Source: Flavobacterium psychrotrophum (GTDB lineage Bacteria; Bacteroidota; Bacteroidia; Flavobacteriales; Flavobacteriaceae). Taken from it: 64,000 nt of DNA. Position 1 is the stretch's first letter. Every line of letters begins with the position of its first letter. Where the stretch lies: contig NZ_CP031557.1 of the NCBI RefSeq assembly GCF_003403075.1, positions 1,860,001-1,924,000 of the forward strand, read 5' to 3'. This document shows, in pieces, positions 37,607 through 46,700 of this stretch. The position numbers and the translations under genes are program-made. The notes beneath the pieces are model-generated. The model saw only the letters and a list, made by a program, of their open reading frames with translations. It was not told the origin of the DNA and searched no databases.

Positions 37607-38323
37607 ATGAGAAGACTCATTTTACCCCTATTCTCTGCCTGCATATTACTTTCGGGCTGTGCTGAACTGCAACAAGCTGCCACTAACTTTCCACAAAGTG
37701 GCATACTTACTAATGCTGACATTGCTGCCGGCCTTAAGGAAGCTCTTGATAAAGGTATTGATAAGGAAGTTACCAAACTTACCGCCACCGATGGTTTCTA
37801 TAAAAATGAGCTGGTTAAGATATTACTCCCGCCCGAACTCCAAAAGGTAGACAAAGGCCTTCGCAATATTGGCCTGGGCAGCCTTGCCGACGAGGGGCTT
37901 AAAATGATGAATCGTGCCGCCGAAGATGCCGTTAAAGAAGCTACTCCTATTTTTGTAAGTGCTGTTAAGAACATGACCTTTACAGATGCGCGCAACATAC
38001 TACTTGGTAATAATACCTCAGCTACCACCTATCTGCAAAGTACCACTACTACACAATTGTATGCTAAGTTTAACCCGGTTATAAAATCGTCGTTTAATAA
38101 AGTAGGTGCAGATGCCGTATGGAGCAACATTATTACTAAGTACAACACTATACCACTCGTTACAAAAGTGAACCCAGACCTTACTGATTATGTTACAAAC
38201 AAAGCGTTGGAAGGGGTTTATAGAATGATAGCCGTAGAAGAAAAAGAAATACGCACTAACCTTTCTGAACGTACAAGCAGCCTGCTTCAAAGGGTATTTG
38301 CTTTACAGGATAAGAAAAGCTAA
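37607..38323 (+). CDS. DUF4197 lipoprotein, copy 2
   Basis: A 238-residue paralogue of the gene at 35763. The N-terminus is a lipoprotein signal (LLSGC, Cys18) instead of a cleaved signal peptide, so the two copies probably sit in different envelope positions. The DUF4197 body is near-collinear: AGLKEALDKGIDKEVTKL, ILLPPELQKVDKGLRNIGLGSLADE, NRAAEDAVKEATPIFVSAVKNMTFTDA and TTTTQLYAKFNPVI. Function unknown. Confidence 0.88.
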   Translation: MRRLILPLFSACILLSGCAELQQAATNFPQSGILTNADIAAGLKEALDKGIDKEVTKLTATDGFYKNELVKILLPPELQKVDKGLRNIGLGSLADEGLKMMNRAAEDAVKEATPIFVSAVKNMTFTDARNILLGNNTSATTYLQSTTTTQLYAKFNPVIKSSFNKVGADAVWSNIITKYNTIPLVTKVNPDLTDYVTNKALEGVYRMIAVEEKEIRTNLSERTSSLLQRVFALQDKKS

Positions 38324-38397
38324 CAAATTTGTTTACAGACAGATACATATAACATAATCTTAACATTTAGGGTAGATATTTTTTGGTAATTTGCATA

Positions 38398-38474
38398 TCA
38401 AATAAATGGTTTTCTCACATTTGGTTAGGGTTAGTTAGAAAAATGCCGGTGCCGTTTGGTGTCGGCATTTTTAG
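38398..38474 (+). ncRNA. Candidate short RNA with G/U-rich arm and terminator
   Basis: In the 339-bp gap after the second DUF4197 gene. A weak -7-like TAATTTG (38387-38393) precedes ~40 nt of unstructured sequence with TTTGGTTAGGGTTAGTTAG (38420-38438) and then a perfect 10-bp terminator stem (AAAAATGCCG/CGGCATTTTT, 38439-38448 with 38463-38472). The terminator is 115 bp from the nearest stop codon, too far to be an obvious 3' end of that gene. Could simply be a long 3' UTR. Confidence 0.3.
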
Positions 38475-38616
38475 TGTAAGTAAAATTTTACAGAGAAATT
38501 TTAATGTAAAACATATTTTTAATTAATGCAACCCAGCAATTTTTTCAGATAATGCAACAGCATTAACACACGTAAAAATTGTAGATTTTTTTCTTATAAT
38601 TTCCCGTTAAAACATT

Positions 38617-38645
38617 TTGAAAATTGCTGTACTTTGTTACATTTG
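38617..38645 (+). promoter_or_regulatory. Consensus promoter of the thioredoxin-like gene
   Basis: TTG (38617-38619), 18-nt spacer, TACATTTG (38638-38645). Transcription would start near 38652, which makes the ATG at 38663 the start and rules out the TTG at 38654. A direct repeat TAATGCAAC occurs at 38524 and 38550 upstream. Confidence 0.7.
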
Positions 38646-38662
38646 CTTAAAAATTGCGCTGT

Positions 38663-39100
38663 ATGAAAAAGTCATTTATTGCCCTGTGCCTGCTGACTTA
38701 TGCCGTAGGATTCAGCCAGGAATGGTATACCGAATTTGATGTCGCTAAACGAAAAGCTGCTGCATCGGGCAAGCAGATACTACTCGTTTTTAACGGGCCG
38801 GAATGGTGTGGCAACTGCACAAAACTTGATGACCTTGTTTGGGACAGCCCCGAGTTTAAGGCTGAAGCCGAAAAACGCTGGGTACTGCTACGCGCTGACT
38901 TTAAACAAAAGAAAGGCATGCCCGAACCTTTTAATGTAAACGACGAAAAAATTATCCTTGCAGAAAAGTACAACCGCGATGGTTTTTTCCCGTTTGTGGT
39001 ACTGCTCGACCCTACCGGCCGCAAGCTAGGCAAGACCGGCTATGAAAACCTTGCAACGGCTAATGATTATGTAGCACAGTACGTAAGTATGGGGAGGTAA
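38663..39100 (+). CDS. Exported thioredoxin-fold protein
   Basis: A 145-residue periplasmic thiol-disulfide protein. A signal peptide (MKKSFIALCLLTYAVGFSQ) is followed by a thioredoxin_7-like domain with the active site WCGNC (Cys49, Cys52) after LLVFNGPE, and a GFFPFVVLLDPTGRKLGKTGY strand with the cis-Pro equivalent (FP). It probably reduces or oxidises exported protein thiols. Its stop codon abuts the stop of the convergent BtuF-like gene with no spacer. Confidence 0.88.
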   Translation: MKKSFIALCLLTYAVGFSQEWYTEFDVAKRKAAASGKQILLVFNGPEWCGNCTKLDDLVWDSPEFKAEAEKRWVLLRADFKQKKGMPEPFNVNDEKIILAEKYNRDGFFPFVVLLDPTGRKLGKTGYENLATANDYVAQYVSMGR

Positions 39101-39910
39101 TTACACAGGCTCCTGTGCGCGTTCCTGCAATTGTTTAAAATAAGCAAATGCTTTTACAATACGGCTGCCATACCAGCTAAACATTTCGCCATCTACAAAA
39201 ATAGTTTTGGCATGGTGGGTATGCCTGCCCAACTCAAAAGCATCTTCATCTTTAAATGGGTAAGGCTCTGAAGGCAGAAAGACAATATGCGGATCGCCCT
39301 GTATGCGCATTTTTTGCACAATAACTTCAGGGTAACGCCCTTCGCGCTCTTCATAAATATTTTTAAAGCGGTTTAGCTTAAGCATTTCGTTTATAAATGT
39401 ACCGTTACCGGCCACCATATACGGATCTTTCCAGATAAAATAGGCACAACGCTCCCAGGGTTTATCTTTTATATACGTTTCAAAATCCTGAAGCCCAAAA
39501 CTTATTTTATCATTCCATTGGCGTGCAGACGTACGTACACTAAATATCTTACCAAATTCGGCTATCATATGCAGCGTATCGGCAATACTATTAATGTCCG
39601 TTACATAAACCGGCGCTATGGCCTGCATGGCAGCTACAATTTCGGGTGTATTCTCTTCTTTATTGGCAATAATAATATCGGGCTGTAACCCGGCTACTTT
39701 TTCGGCATTTACCTTTTTTGTGCCCCCTGTTATCGTTTTGGTCGACTTTATATGATACGGGTGTACGCAAAATTTGGTTATGCCCACCAAACGGTCTTCA
39801 AGGCCCAGGTCAAAAAGCAATTCCGTAAGTGATGGCACCAGCGATACAATGCGCATCGGTAGTTTTTCTAAAGTGATGGAATTACCCAACTGGTCAACGT
39901 ATGTTTTCAT
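39101..39910 (-). CDS. BtuF-like helical-backbone substrate-binding protein
   Basis: A 269-residue periplasmic-binding-protein fold of the BtuF/FhuD class (RIVSLVPSLTELLFDLGLEDRLVGITKFCVHP...AEKVAGLQPDIIIANKEENTPEIVAAM). Unlike classical BtuF, no signal peptide is visible with the ATG at 39910, so it may be cytoplasmic or depend on a missed start. No permease or ATPase gene adjoins. It probably binds a cobalamin- or haem-like ligand, if binding is retained. The window encodes a B12-dependent mutase (icmF) 4 kb away, but in a separate transcript. Confidence 0.85.
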   Translation of the reverse strand: MKTYVDQLGNSITLEKLPMRIVSLVPSLTELLFDLGLEDRLVGITKFCVHPYHIKSTKTITGGTKKVNAEKVAGLQPDIIIANKEENTPEIVAAMQAIAPVYVTDINSIADTLHMIAEFGKIFSVRTSARQWNDKISFGLQDFETYIKDKPWERCAYFIWKDPYMVAGNGTFINEMLKLNRFKNIYEEREGRYPEVIVQKMRIQGDPHIVFLPSEPYPFKDEDAFELGRHTHHAKTIFVDGEMFSWYGSRIVKAFAYFKQLQERAQEPV

Positions 39911-39940
39911 TACCAATAACTATAAACTATGAACAATAAA

Positions 39941-40786
39941 CTACAAACCGTATTTAAGCGCTTTTAATCTTGACGCTACGAGTATCTCTTCCATTTCCTG
40001 CTGCATTTTCAGGGCTTCTTCGCGGGCTTTCTCAGCAAAGTCTTCTCCTTTAGAAGCATATATAATACCACGCGAAGAGTTAACCAGCAAACCTACTTTA
40101 TCATTCATTCCGTATTTGCATACGTCCTGAAGGCTGCCTCCCTGCGCACCTACACCGGGTACAAGAATAAAACTATCAGGTATAATGTTACGTATTTCAG
40201 TAAAAAACTCCGCTTTAGTAGCCCCTACCACATACATAAGGTTATGGCTGTTAGTCCAGGTTTTACTGGTTTCTAAAACAGTTTTATATAACTCTTTGCC
40301 TCCTGCATCTTTCGTCTGAAAATCAAAAGCACCTTCATTACTGGTAAGCGCCAGCAGTATGGTAAACTTGCCGTCTAACGCCAGGAACGGCTCTACACTA
40401 TCCTTTCCCATATAGGGCGCTACGGTAATAGAATCAAAATCCATATCCTGCAAAAATGCCTTTGCATACATAGCACTGGTGTTACCTATGTCGCCACGTT
40501 TAGCATCGGCTATTGTAAAAATATCAGGATAATTTTTATTGATATATGCAATGGTCTTTTCCATCGCATTCCAACCCTTTAGTCCGTATGCCTCAAAGAA
40601 AGCCATATTAGGCTTATAGGCCACACAAAGATCGTGCGTAGCATCAATAATTGCTTTGTTAAATTCAAAGATAGGATCTTCAGTTTCCAGCAGGTGTTGC
40701 GGAATCTTGGTAAGGTCTACATCGAGCCCTACGCTCAGGAACGATTTCTTTTCGAGTATCTGCTGGTACAGTTGTTCAGTAGTCAT
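39941..40786 (-). CDS. pyrF: Orotidine 5'-phosphate decarboxylase (type 2)
   Basis: Last step of UMP synthesis: decarboxylates orotidine monophosphate. I start at the ATG at 40786 ([24 protein letters not shown]), giving 281 residues, typical of the type-2 (PyrF_2) branch. The catalytic Asp-Lys-Asp signature [13 protein letters not shown] is at residues ~91-103, and VPGVGAQGG closes the phosphate site. The frame extending to 40852 would begin inside a palindromic repeat and is rejected. It follows the BtuF-like gene's start by 30 bp on the same strand. Confidence 0.95.
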   Translation of the reverse strand: MTTEQLYQQILEKKSFLSVGLDVDLTKIPQHLLETEDPIFEFNKAIIDATHDLCVAYKPNMAFFEAYGLKGWNAMEKTIAYINKNYPDIFTIADAKRGDIGNTSAMYAKAFLQDMDFDSITVAPYMGKDSVEPFLALDGKFTILLALTSNEGAFDFQTKDAGGKELYKTVLETSKTWTNSHNLMYVVGATKAEFFTEIRNIIPDSFILVPGVGAQGGSLQDVCKYGMNDKVGLLVNSSRGIIYASKGEDFAEKAREEALKMQQEMEEILVASRLKALKYGL

Positions 40787-40821
40787 TTTTTGTTGTGTTG
40801 TAGTTGTGGGTGCAAAAGTAC

Positions 40822-40860
40822 TTTTTAAATTGAAAGATTTAAAATCTTTCAATTTAAAAA
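40822..40860. repeat. 19-bp perfect inverted repeat before pyrF
   Basis: TTTTTAAATTGAAAGATTT (40822-40840) and its exact complement (40842-40860) around one A. It is followed by GATTCCTC...CGGAATG, a sequence type I recall as a scattered intergenic repeat in Bacteroidota. It lies between the LytTR stop and the pyrF start and may terminate the LytTR transcript. Confidence 0.7.
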
Positions 40861-40938
40861 TAGAGATTCCTCAACTTCGTTGCACTGCGTTCGGAATGGA
40901 ACATCACTCATACCGAATCACCAAATCGACAAATTACC

Positions 40939-41697
40939 TTACCCCAGCCATTCCCTAAAATCATTAACCCTTTCGCGGCTAACAATAACCTCGTCTTCTT
41001 TATAGGTAGGCAGTATAACCTTAAGGCGGCTGTTAGTGTATACCACAATATCTTTAATATTAGTTACCGATACTATAAACTTGCGGCTTACGCGATAAAA
41101 CTGCTTTGGGTCGAGTTCGGTTTCCAGTTGCTCCAGGGTGCTTTCCAGCAGGTAATCACGGTTATCTGTTGTATGAATGTACGTACCTTTATTCTCGCTG
41201 TAAAAACACTCAGCATCTTCAACATTTATCATTTTAAGGTGCTGCCCCATTTTTATGGTAAAGCGTTTTTTATAGGCTTTCTCAGCAGTATTACCTGCAA
41301 TCATACGCTTTATCTGATCAAAATCCAGCGATACAGGCTCCGGTTTGGGCAAACGCTGCTTAAACTTGTTCACAGCTGATTCCAAGTCATCTTCATCTAT
41401 AGGCTTTAGTAAATAATCAATACTGTTAAGCTTAAAGGCGCGCAGAGCATACTCATCATAAGCAGTAGTAAAAATTACCGCACTGGTTATGGGCATAGCT
41501 TCAAATATTTCAAACGAAAGCCCATCGCTCAGCTGTATATCCAGAAAAATCAGGTCGGGTTGCGGGTTATTGGCAAACCATTGCAGCGACTCTTCTACCG
41601 AATGCAACATTATAGTGGCATCAAGCCCCAGTTTTTGCAGCTTGCGTTGCAGCATACGCGCTGCGGGTTTTTCATCTTCTATAATGATTACATTCAT
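40939..41697 (-). CDS. LytTR-family response regulator
   Basis: A 252-residue two-component regulator. The receiver domain (1-120) has the acidic pair IIEDEKP and phosphoacceptor Asp53 (LIFLDIQL), with Thr and Lys in FTTAYDEYA and LLKPI. The C-terminal LytTR DNA-binding domain (~145-250) holds YSENKGTYIHTTDNRDYL and FYRVSRKFIVSVTNI. No histidine kinase adjoins: upstream is the pirin gene on the other strand. Its partner kinase must be encoded elsewhere. Target unknown. Confidence 0.93.
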   Translation of the reverse strand: MNVIIIEDEKPAARMLQRKLQKLGLDATIMLHSVEESLQWFANNPQPDLIFLDIQLSDGLSFEIFEAMPITSAVIFTTAYDEYALRAFKLNSIDYLLKPIDEDDLESAVNKFKQRLPKPEPVSLDFDQIKRMIAGNTAEKAYKKRFTIKMGQHLKMINVEDAECFYSENKGTYIHTTDNRDYLLESTLEQLETELDPKQFYRVSRKFIVSVTNIKDIVVYTNSRLKVILPTYKEDEVIVSRERVNDFREWLG

Positions 41698-41820
41698 GGC
41701 TTGGTAATTTTGTTTGGATGGTGCAAGCTAAAATATTTTTTTTGATTTATTGAAGAGCTATTTCGCAAAGATTTTCAAAGTAGCGCAAAGAAACACAAAG
41801 TGAATGTTCCTAATCCATTC

Positions 41821-41942
41821 GAGTGAAGCTATTCCCCTCCTTCCGGAGGGGTGGCTGAAAGCCGGGGTGGGCTAATTAATAATTATCACTTATTATTTTC
41901 CCCACCCTGCGCGCGCATCTCCAGAGGGGAATAGCTTCACTC
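41821..41942. repeat. 122-bp palindromic intergenic element
   Basis: Outer 19-bp perfect arms GAGTGAAGCTATTCCCCTC (41821-41839) and complement (41924-41942), a local CCCCTCC..GGAGGGG hairpin, and inner arms GGGTGGG (41865-41871) with CCCACCC (41901-41907). No ORF inside. It resembles the scattered 'cccctcc-ttcgg-aggggtgg' repeats I recall from Bacteroidota genomes, and could be a MITE-like or REP-like unit. Confidence 0.75.
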
Positions 41943-41953
41943 AAACAAAATAC

Positions 41954-42001
41954 TTTCTTGTCTTAGTTCAATGCACACAACTTCAACATATCGCAACTTT
42001 G
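41954..42001 (+). promoter_or_regulatory. Shared upstream element and promoter of the pirin gene
   Basis: TTTCTTGTCTTAGTTCAATG (from 41954) then, 19 nt after the motif's final C (41974), CAACTTTG (41994-42001) in the -7 position. The same element (one base changed) with the same 19-nt spacing precedes yceI at 42926. Confidence 0.65.
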
Positions 42002-42030
42002 CATTGTAATCAACTGAAATACTAACGATC

Positions 42031-42906
42031 ATGGACAAGAGAGATTTTATAAAAAAAGGCCTTATGGGTACCGGAATGTTTATTACATCTGCTGCCTTAG
42101 GCGATGCGCTTAAAAACGAGATTGACGAAATACAGCCTCTAGAAACTATGGGCTATAACCACCTGCCAAACCCGGATTCTAAAATACTGGAAAATACCGT
42201 GCTGCATAAAGCCGGAACCCGTGGACATGCTAACCATGGCTGGTTAGACAGCCATCACACCTTTAGCTTTGCTAACTATAATAATCCTGATCGCATGCAC
42301 TTTGGCGTACTGCGTGTGCTTAACGACGACCGTGTAGATGCCGGCAAAGGCTTTGGCACACACCCGCACGATAACATGGAAATCATCTCTATTCCGCTGG
42401 AAGGAGATTTAGAACATAAAGACAGTATGGGCAATACCGCCGTTATTAAAAGGGGCGATATACAGGTAATGAGCGCCGGTACGGGCATACAACATAGCGA
42501 ATATAACCGCAATGCGGACAGGCTCACCAAGTTCCTGCAAATATGGGTATTCCCTAATAAACGTAACGTTACCCCACGCTACGACCAGATAACACTTAAA
42601 GAGGCCGACAGGCAAAATAAGCTACAACAAATACTTTCGCCCAATGCTGATGATGCAGGCGTATGGATACATCAGGATGCGTGGTTTAATCTGGGTACGT
42701 TTGATAAAGATTTTACAACCACGTATAATATTAACCAAAAAGGAAACGGCGTATACGTCTTTGTAATAAAAGGTGATGTAACTGTAGGCGGAATTGCGTT
42801 AAACGAACGCGATGGACTGGGTGTATGGGATGTAGACACTTTTAGCCTGCAGGCAAATTCTCAGGATGCCGAGGTGTTACTGATGGAAGTACCCATGACC
42901 TTATAA
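42031..42906 (+). CDS. Pirin-family protein with Tat-like leader
   Basis: A bicupin of the pirin/quercetinase family, 291 residues. The N-terminus MDKRDFIKKGLMGTGMFITSAAL looks like a Tat-type leader (KRDFIKK; the usual twin Arg is Lys-Arg), so export is possible but uncertain. The metal-binding cupin residues are visible in GWLDSHHTFSFANY, GFGTHPHDNMEIISIPLEG and GIQHSEYN. Known pirins act as quercetin dioxygenases or redox sensors; the substrate here is unknown. Its promoter shares an element with yceI downstream. Confidence 0.93.
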   Translation: MDKRDFIKKGLMGTGMFITSAALGDALKNEIDEIQPLETMGYNHLPNPDSKILENTVLHKAGTRGHANHGWLDSHHTFSFANYNNPDRMHFGVLRVLNDDRVDAGKGFGTHPHDNMEIISIPLEGDLEHKDSMGNTAVIKRGDIQVMSAGTGIQHSEYNRNADRLTKFLQIWVFPNKRNVTPRYDQITLKEADRQNKLQQILSPNADDAGVWIHQDAWFNLGTFDKDFTTTYNINQKGNGVYVFVIKGDVTVGGIALNERDGLGVWDVDTFSLQANSQDAEVLLMEVPMTL

Positions 42907-42925
42907 TTTTTTAAGAGTAAGTGGT

Positions 42926-42973
42926 TTTCTTGTCCTAGTTCAATGCCGGGGCAGTTTCCCTCCCCTACCTTTG
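42926..42973 (+). promoter_or_regulatory. Shared upstream element and promoter of yceI
   Basis: TTTCTTGTCCTAGTTCAATG (from 42926), then 19 nt after the motif's final C (42946) the -7 box TACCTTTG (42966-42973). 20 of 21 bases match the element before the pirin gene. Confidence 0.65.
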
Positions 42974-43027
42974 CTTCATCAAAATTGATAAAATAATTAA
43001 AAATAATAACCATAACATTTTATAATC

Positions 43028-43558
43028 ATGGCAACAACAAAATGGGTATTAGACCCAACACACTCAGAAGTTACTTTTAAAGTAAAACACTTAATGTTTA
43101 CAAACGTATCTGGTAACTTCACAAAATTTGAAGCTACAGCTGAGTCTGACGACGAAAATTTTGACAATGCTTCTTTCGCATTTAGTGCAGAAGTAGACTC
43201 TATCAACACTAACAATGCAGACCGCGACGGACACCTTAAGAGCGCTGACTTTTTTGATGCTGCCCAGTTTCCAACAATCACTTTCAAATCTACTAACGTA
43301 GTTAAAGCTGAGGAAGGCGAATATGTTGTTACGGGTGACCTTTCTGTTCACGGCGAAACTAAAGAAGTTACCCTTGCAGTAGAATATGGCGGTATCCAGA
43401 AAGATCCTTGGGGTAATATTAAATCAGGCTTCTCTGTAGTAGGTAAAATTAACCGTAAAGATTTTGGCCTTAGCTGGAACGCTGCCCTTGAAACCGGTGG
43501 TGTTATGCTTGGCGAAGAAGTAAAACTGGCGCTTGAGCTTCAGTTTGTAAAACAATAA
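43028..43558 (+). CDS. yceI: YceI-family lipocalin-like protein
   Basis: A 176-residue beta-barrel of the YceI family, which binds long isoprenoid-type lipids. It opens directly with TKWVLDPTHSEVTFKVKHLMFTNVSGNFTKF and has no signal peptide, so is predicted cytoplasmic, unlike E. coli YceI. The FDAAQFPTITFKST and LSVHGETKEVTLAVEY motifs are typical. In flavobacteria YceI and pirin genes often co-occur; here they share an upstream regulatory element. A strong terminator follows. Confidence 0.93.
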   Translation: MATTKWVLDPTHSEVTFKVKHLMFTNVSGNFTKFEATAESDDENFDNASFAFSAEVDSINTNNADRDGHLKSADFFDAAQFPTITFKSTNVVKAEEGEYVVTGDLSVHGETKEVTLAVEYGGIQKDPWGNIKSGFSVVGKINRKDFGLSWNAALETGGVMLGEEVKLALELQFVKQ

Positions 43559-43600
43559 TTTTTCTCTCCCGAAAAACTATCTTTATATATATATTTCCTT

Positions 43601-43632
43601 AATCCCTGCTATGGTAAACATAGCAGGGATTT
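43601..43632 (+). terminator. Terminator after yceI
   Basis: AATCCCTGCTATG (43601-43613) pairs with its complement (43619-43631) and is followed by six T residues. Confidence 0.85.
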
Positions 43633-43667
43633 TTTACTTTAGTTTATGTCATTTGCAGGCACAAAAA

Positions 43668-43687
43668 AGTCCCGCAAAAACGGGACT
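43668..43687 (-). terminator. Terminator after icmF
   Basis: AGTCCCG (43668-43674) pairs with CGGGACT (43681-43687). On the minus strand a TTTTTT run follows immediately. Confidence 0.8.
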
Positions 43688-43736
43688 GATTATTATGTTC
43701 TGATTTCAAAATAGCGAATAAATAAATTAGCCTAAA

Positions 43737-46700
43737 CTACATATTCCTCCTGTACTGACCTCCTACTTCAAATAAGGCTGAAGTAATCTGGCCAAGTGAA
43801 CAGAATTTAGTTGCTTCCATAAGCTGTTCAAAAATATTTTTATTCTGTATTGCAGCCTCCTGAACAATTGCCAATTGCTCATTAACCTGTTCTTCATAAA
43901 CTTTATGCAAACTTTCAAGCGTTTGTATCTGAAACTGTTTCTCATCCTCTGTTGCGCGGATAACCTCAGCAGGAACTACTGTAGGCGAACCTTTAGAACT
44001 TAGAAACGTATTTACACCAATGATAGGAAACTCACCTGTATGCTTAAGAGTCTCATAATAAAGGCTTTCTTCTTGTATTTTAGAACGTTGATACATGGTT
44101 TCCATAGCACCAAGAACACCACCACGCTCTGTAATACGGTCAAATTCAGCCAGTACAGCATCCTCTACTAAATCAGTTAGCTCCTCAATAATGAACGATC
44201 CCTGAATAGGGTTCTCATTTTTAGCAAGCCCAAGTTCTTTATTAATAATAAGTTGTATAGCCATAGCACGACGTACGCTTTCTTCTGTAGGTGTAGTTAT
44301 GGCCTCATCATAAGCATTGGTATGCAGCGAATTACAGTTATCGTAGATAGCATAAAGTGCTTGTAATGTGGTACGTATATCGTTAAAATCAATCTCCTGC
44401 GCGTGTAGCGATCTACCCGATGTTTGTATGTGGTATTTAAGCATTTGTGCACGCTCGTTAGCGCCATATTTGTTCTTTAAGGCTTTAGCCCAAATTTTAC
44501 GTGCTACACGGCCTATCACGGCATATTCTGGGTCTACACCATTACTAAAAAAGAACGAAAGGTTTGGCCCAAAATCGTTGATGTTCATGCCACGGCTCAG
44601 GTAGTACTCTACATACGTAAATCCGTTAGCTAATGTAAAGGCTAATTGCGTAATAGGGTTAGCCCCCGCCTCTGCAATATGATACCCCGATATAGAAACT
44701 GAGTAGAAATTCCTGACATTTTTTTCGATAAAATACTCCTGCACGTCTCCCATAAGACGTAGTGCAAATTCAGTACTAAAAATACAGGTATTCTGCGCCT
44801 GGTCTTCTTTTAAAATATCTGCCTGAACGGTACCGCGAACCTGGCTTAACGTACTTGTCTTTATTTGGTTATAAACATCTAAAGGCAATACCTGGTCGCC
44901 GGTTACGCCCAGCAGCATCAGTCCAAGTCCATCATTCCCCTGTGGCAGGTCGCCGTTATAACGCGGACGCTCAAGACCTTTAGCCTTGTATATCTCATTA
45001 ATCTTATTATCAACCTCATCTTCAAGGCCATTAGCCTTAATATACAGCTCACACTGCTGATCTATGGCAGCATTCATAAAGAAGCCCAGCAGCATAGGTG
45101 CAGGCCCGTTTATGGTCATACTTACAGATGTAAGCGCATGAGCAAGATTAAAGCCTGAATATAGTTTCTTAGCATCATCAAGACAACAGATGGATACACC
45201 TGCATTACCTATCTTACCATAGATATCCGGACGTAGATGCGGGTCATTTCCATAAAGCGTAACACTATCAAATGCTGTAGATAAGCGCTTTGCAGGCAGT
45301 CCGGCACTTACATAATGAAAACGCTTGTTAGTACGCTCAGGGCCGCCCTCTCCGGCAAACATACGCGATGGGTCTTCTCCCTCACGTTTAAACGGATATA
45401 AGCCTGATGCAAACGGGAACTCTCCCGGTACATTCTCCTGAAGGCACCAGCGTAATATATCGCCCCATGCCTGATATTTAGGCAGCGAAACCTTTGGTAT
45501 CTGGCTGTGTGATAACGATTCTGTATGGGTTTGAATTTTAATTTCTTTATCCCTTACCTTAAAGCTATAAACCGGATTTTTATATTTGTTTACTTTATCA
45601 TCCCACGTAAAAATAACCTCCCAGTTATAAGGGTCTAGGTTCATTTTAACACGGTCAAATTCTGCCAGTAGTAATCGTAAGAAATCTTTGTCGCATTGGG
45701 CATCAGTAAGGCCATCTGTATCAATACCAAATTTTGATAAACTTAGTTTAATACCCGTAACAGATTCTATGGTCTTATAAATACCATACAGCTTTTGGGC
45801 TACCTCCTGCTGGCTTGCAGCCGTTGCATCATACTTACGGTTGTTCTCAGCTATTTCGCTCAGGTAGCGTGTTCTGTGCGGCGGTATCACAAAGATCTTT
45901 TCGCTCATTTCGCGGGTAATGGCAAAAGTAGATTGCAGGTTAACACCCGTTTTATCTACTATTTTATCCATTATCTTTTTGTAGAGCGTGTTCATGCCCG
46001 GGTCGTTAAACTGGCTGGCAATCGTACCAAAAACAGGCAGGCTGTCAGGGCTGGCATCCCACAGGTTGTGGTTGCGCTGGTACTGTTTTTTAACATCACG
46101 CAGGGCATCTAAGGAGCCGCGTTTATCAAACTTATTTATGGCTACCAGGTCGGCAAAATCAAGCATATCGATCTTCTCCAGCTGGGTAGCGGCACCAAAC
46201 TCAGGTGTCATAACATATAAAGACACATCGCTGTGCTCCAGTATTTCAGTATCACTCTGGCCAATACCCGATGTTTCTAATATAATAAGGTCGTACTGTG
46301 CTGCCTTAAGTACCTGTATGGCCTCAGCAACATATTTAGAAAGCGCAAGGTTACTCTGGCGTGTAGCCAGCGAACGCATATATACCCTAGGGTTATTAAT
46401 GGCATTCATCCTGATACGGTCGCCCAGTAAAGCGCCGCCTGTCTTGCGTTTAGAAGGGTCTACAGATATAAGGCCGATGGTTTTTTCAGGAAAATCAATA
46501 AGGAAACGACGTACAAGTTCATCTACTAAAGATGATTTACCCGCACCACCCGTACCGGTAATACCCAGCACTGGTATGGTTGTATCTTCATTTTGTTTAT
46601 GAATGGCATCCAGCGTGGGCTTAGCCACTTCCGGATAATTCTCGGCAGCTGAAATTACTCTTGCAATTGCCGTAGGGTTTTTATCTGCAAGATGCTTCAC

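Noticed and set aside
38420..38438. Telomere-like TTAGGG stretch
   Set aside because: A single short G/T-rich segment before a terminator; bacterial context and no array.
43965..46602. Long plus-strand frames inside icmF
   Set aside because: Antisense shadows of a highly conserved mutase; no promoter or homology.
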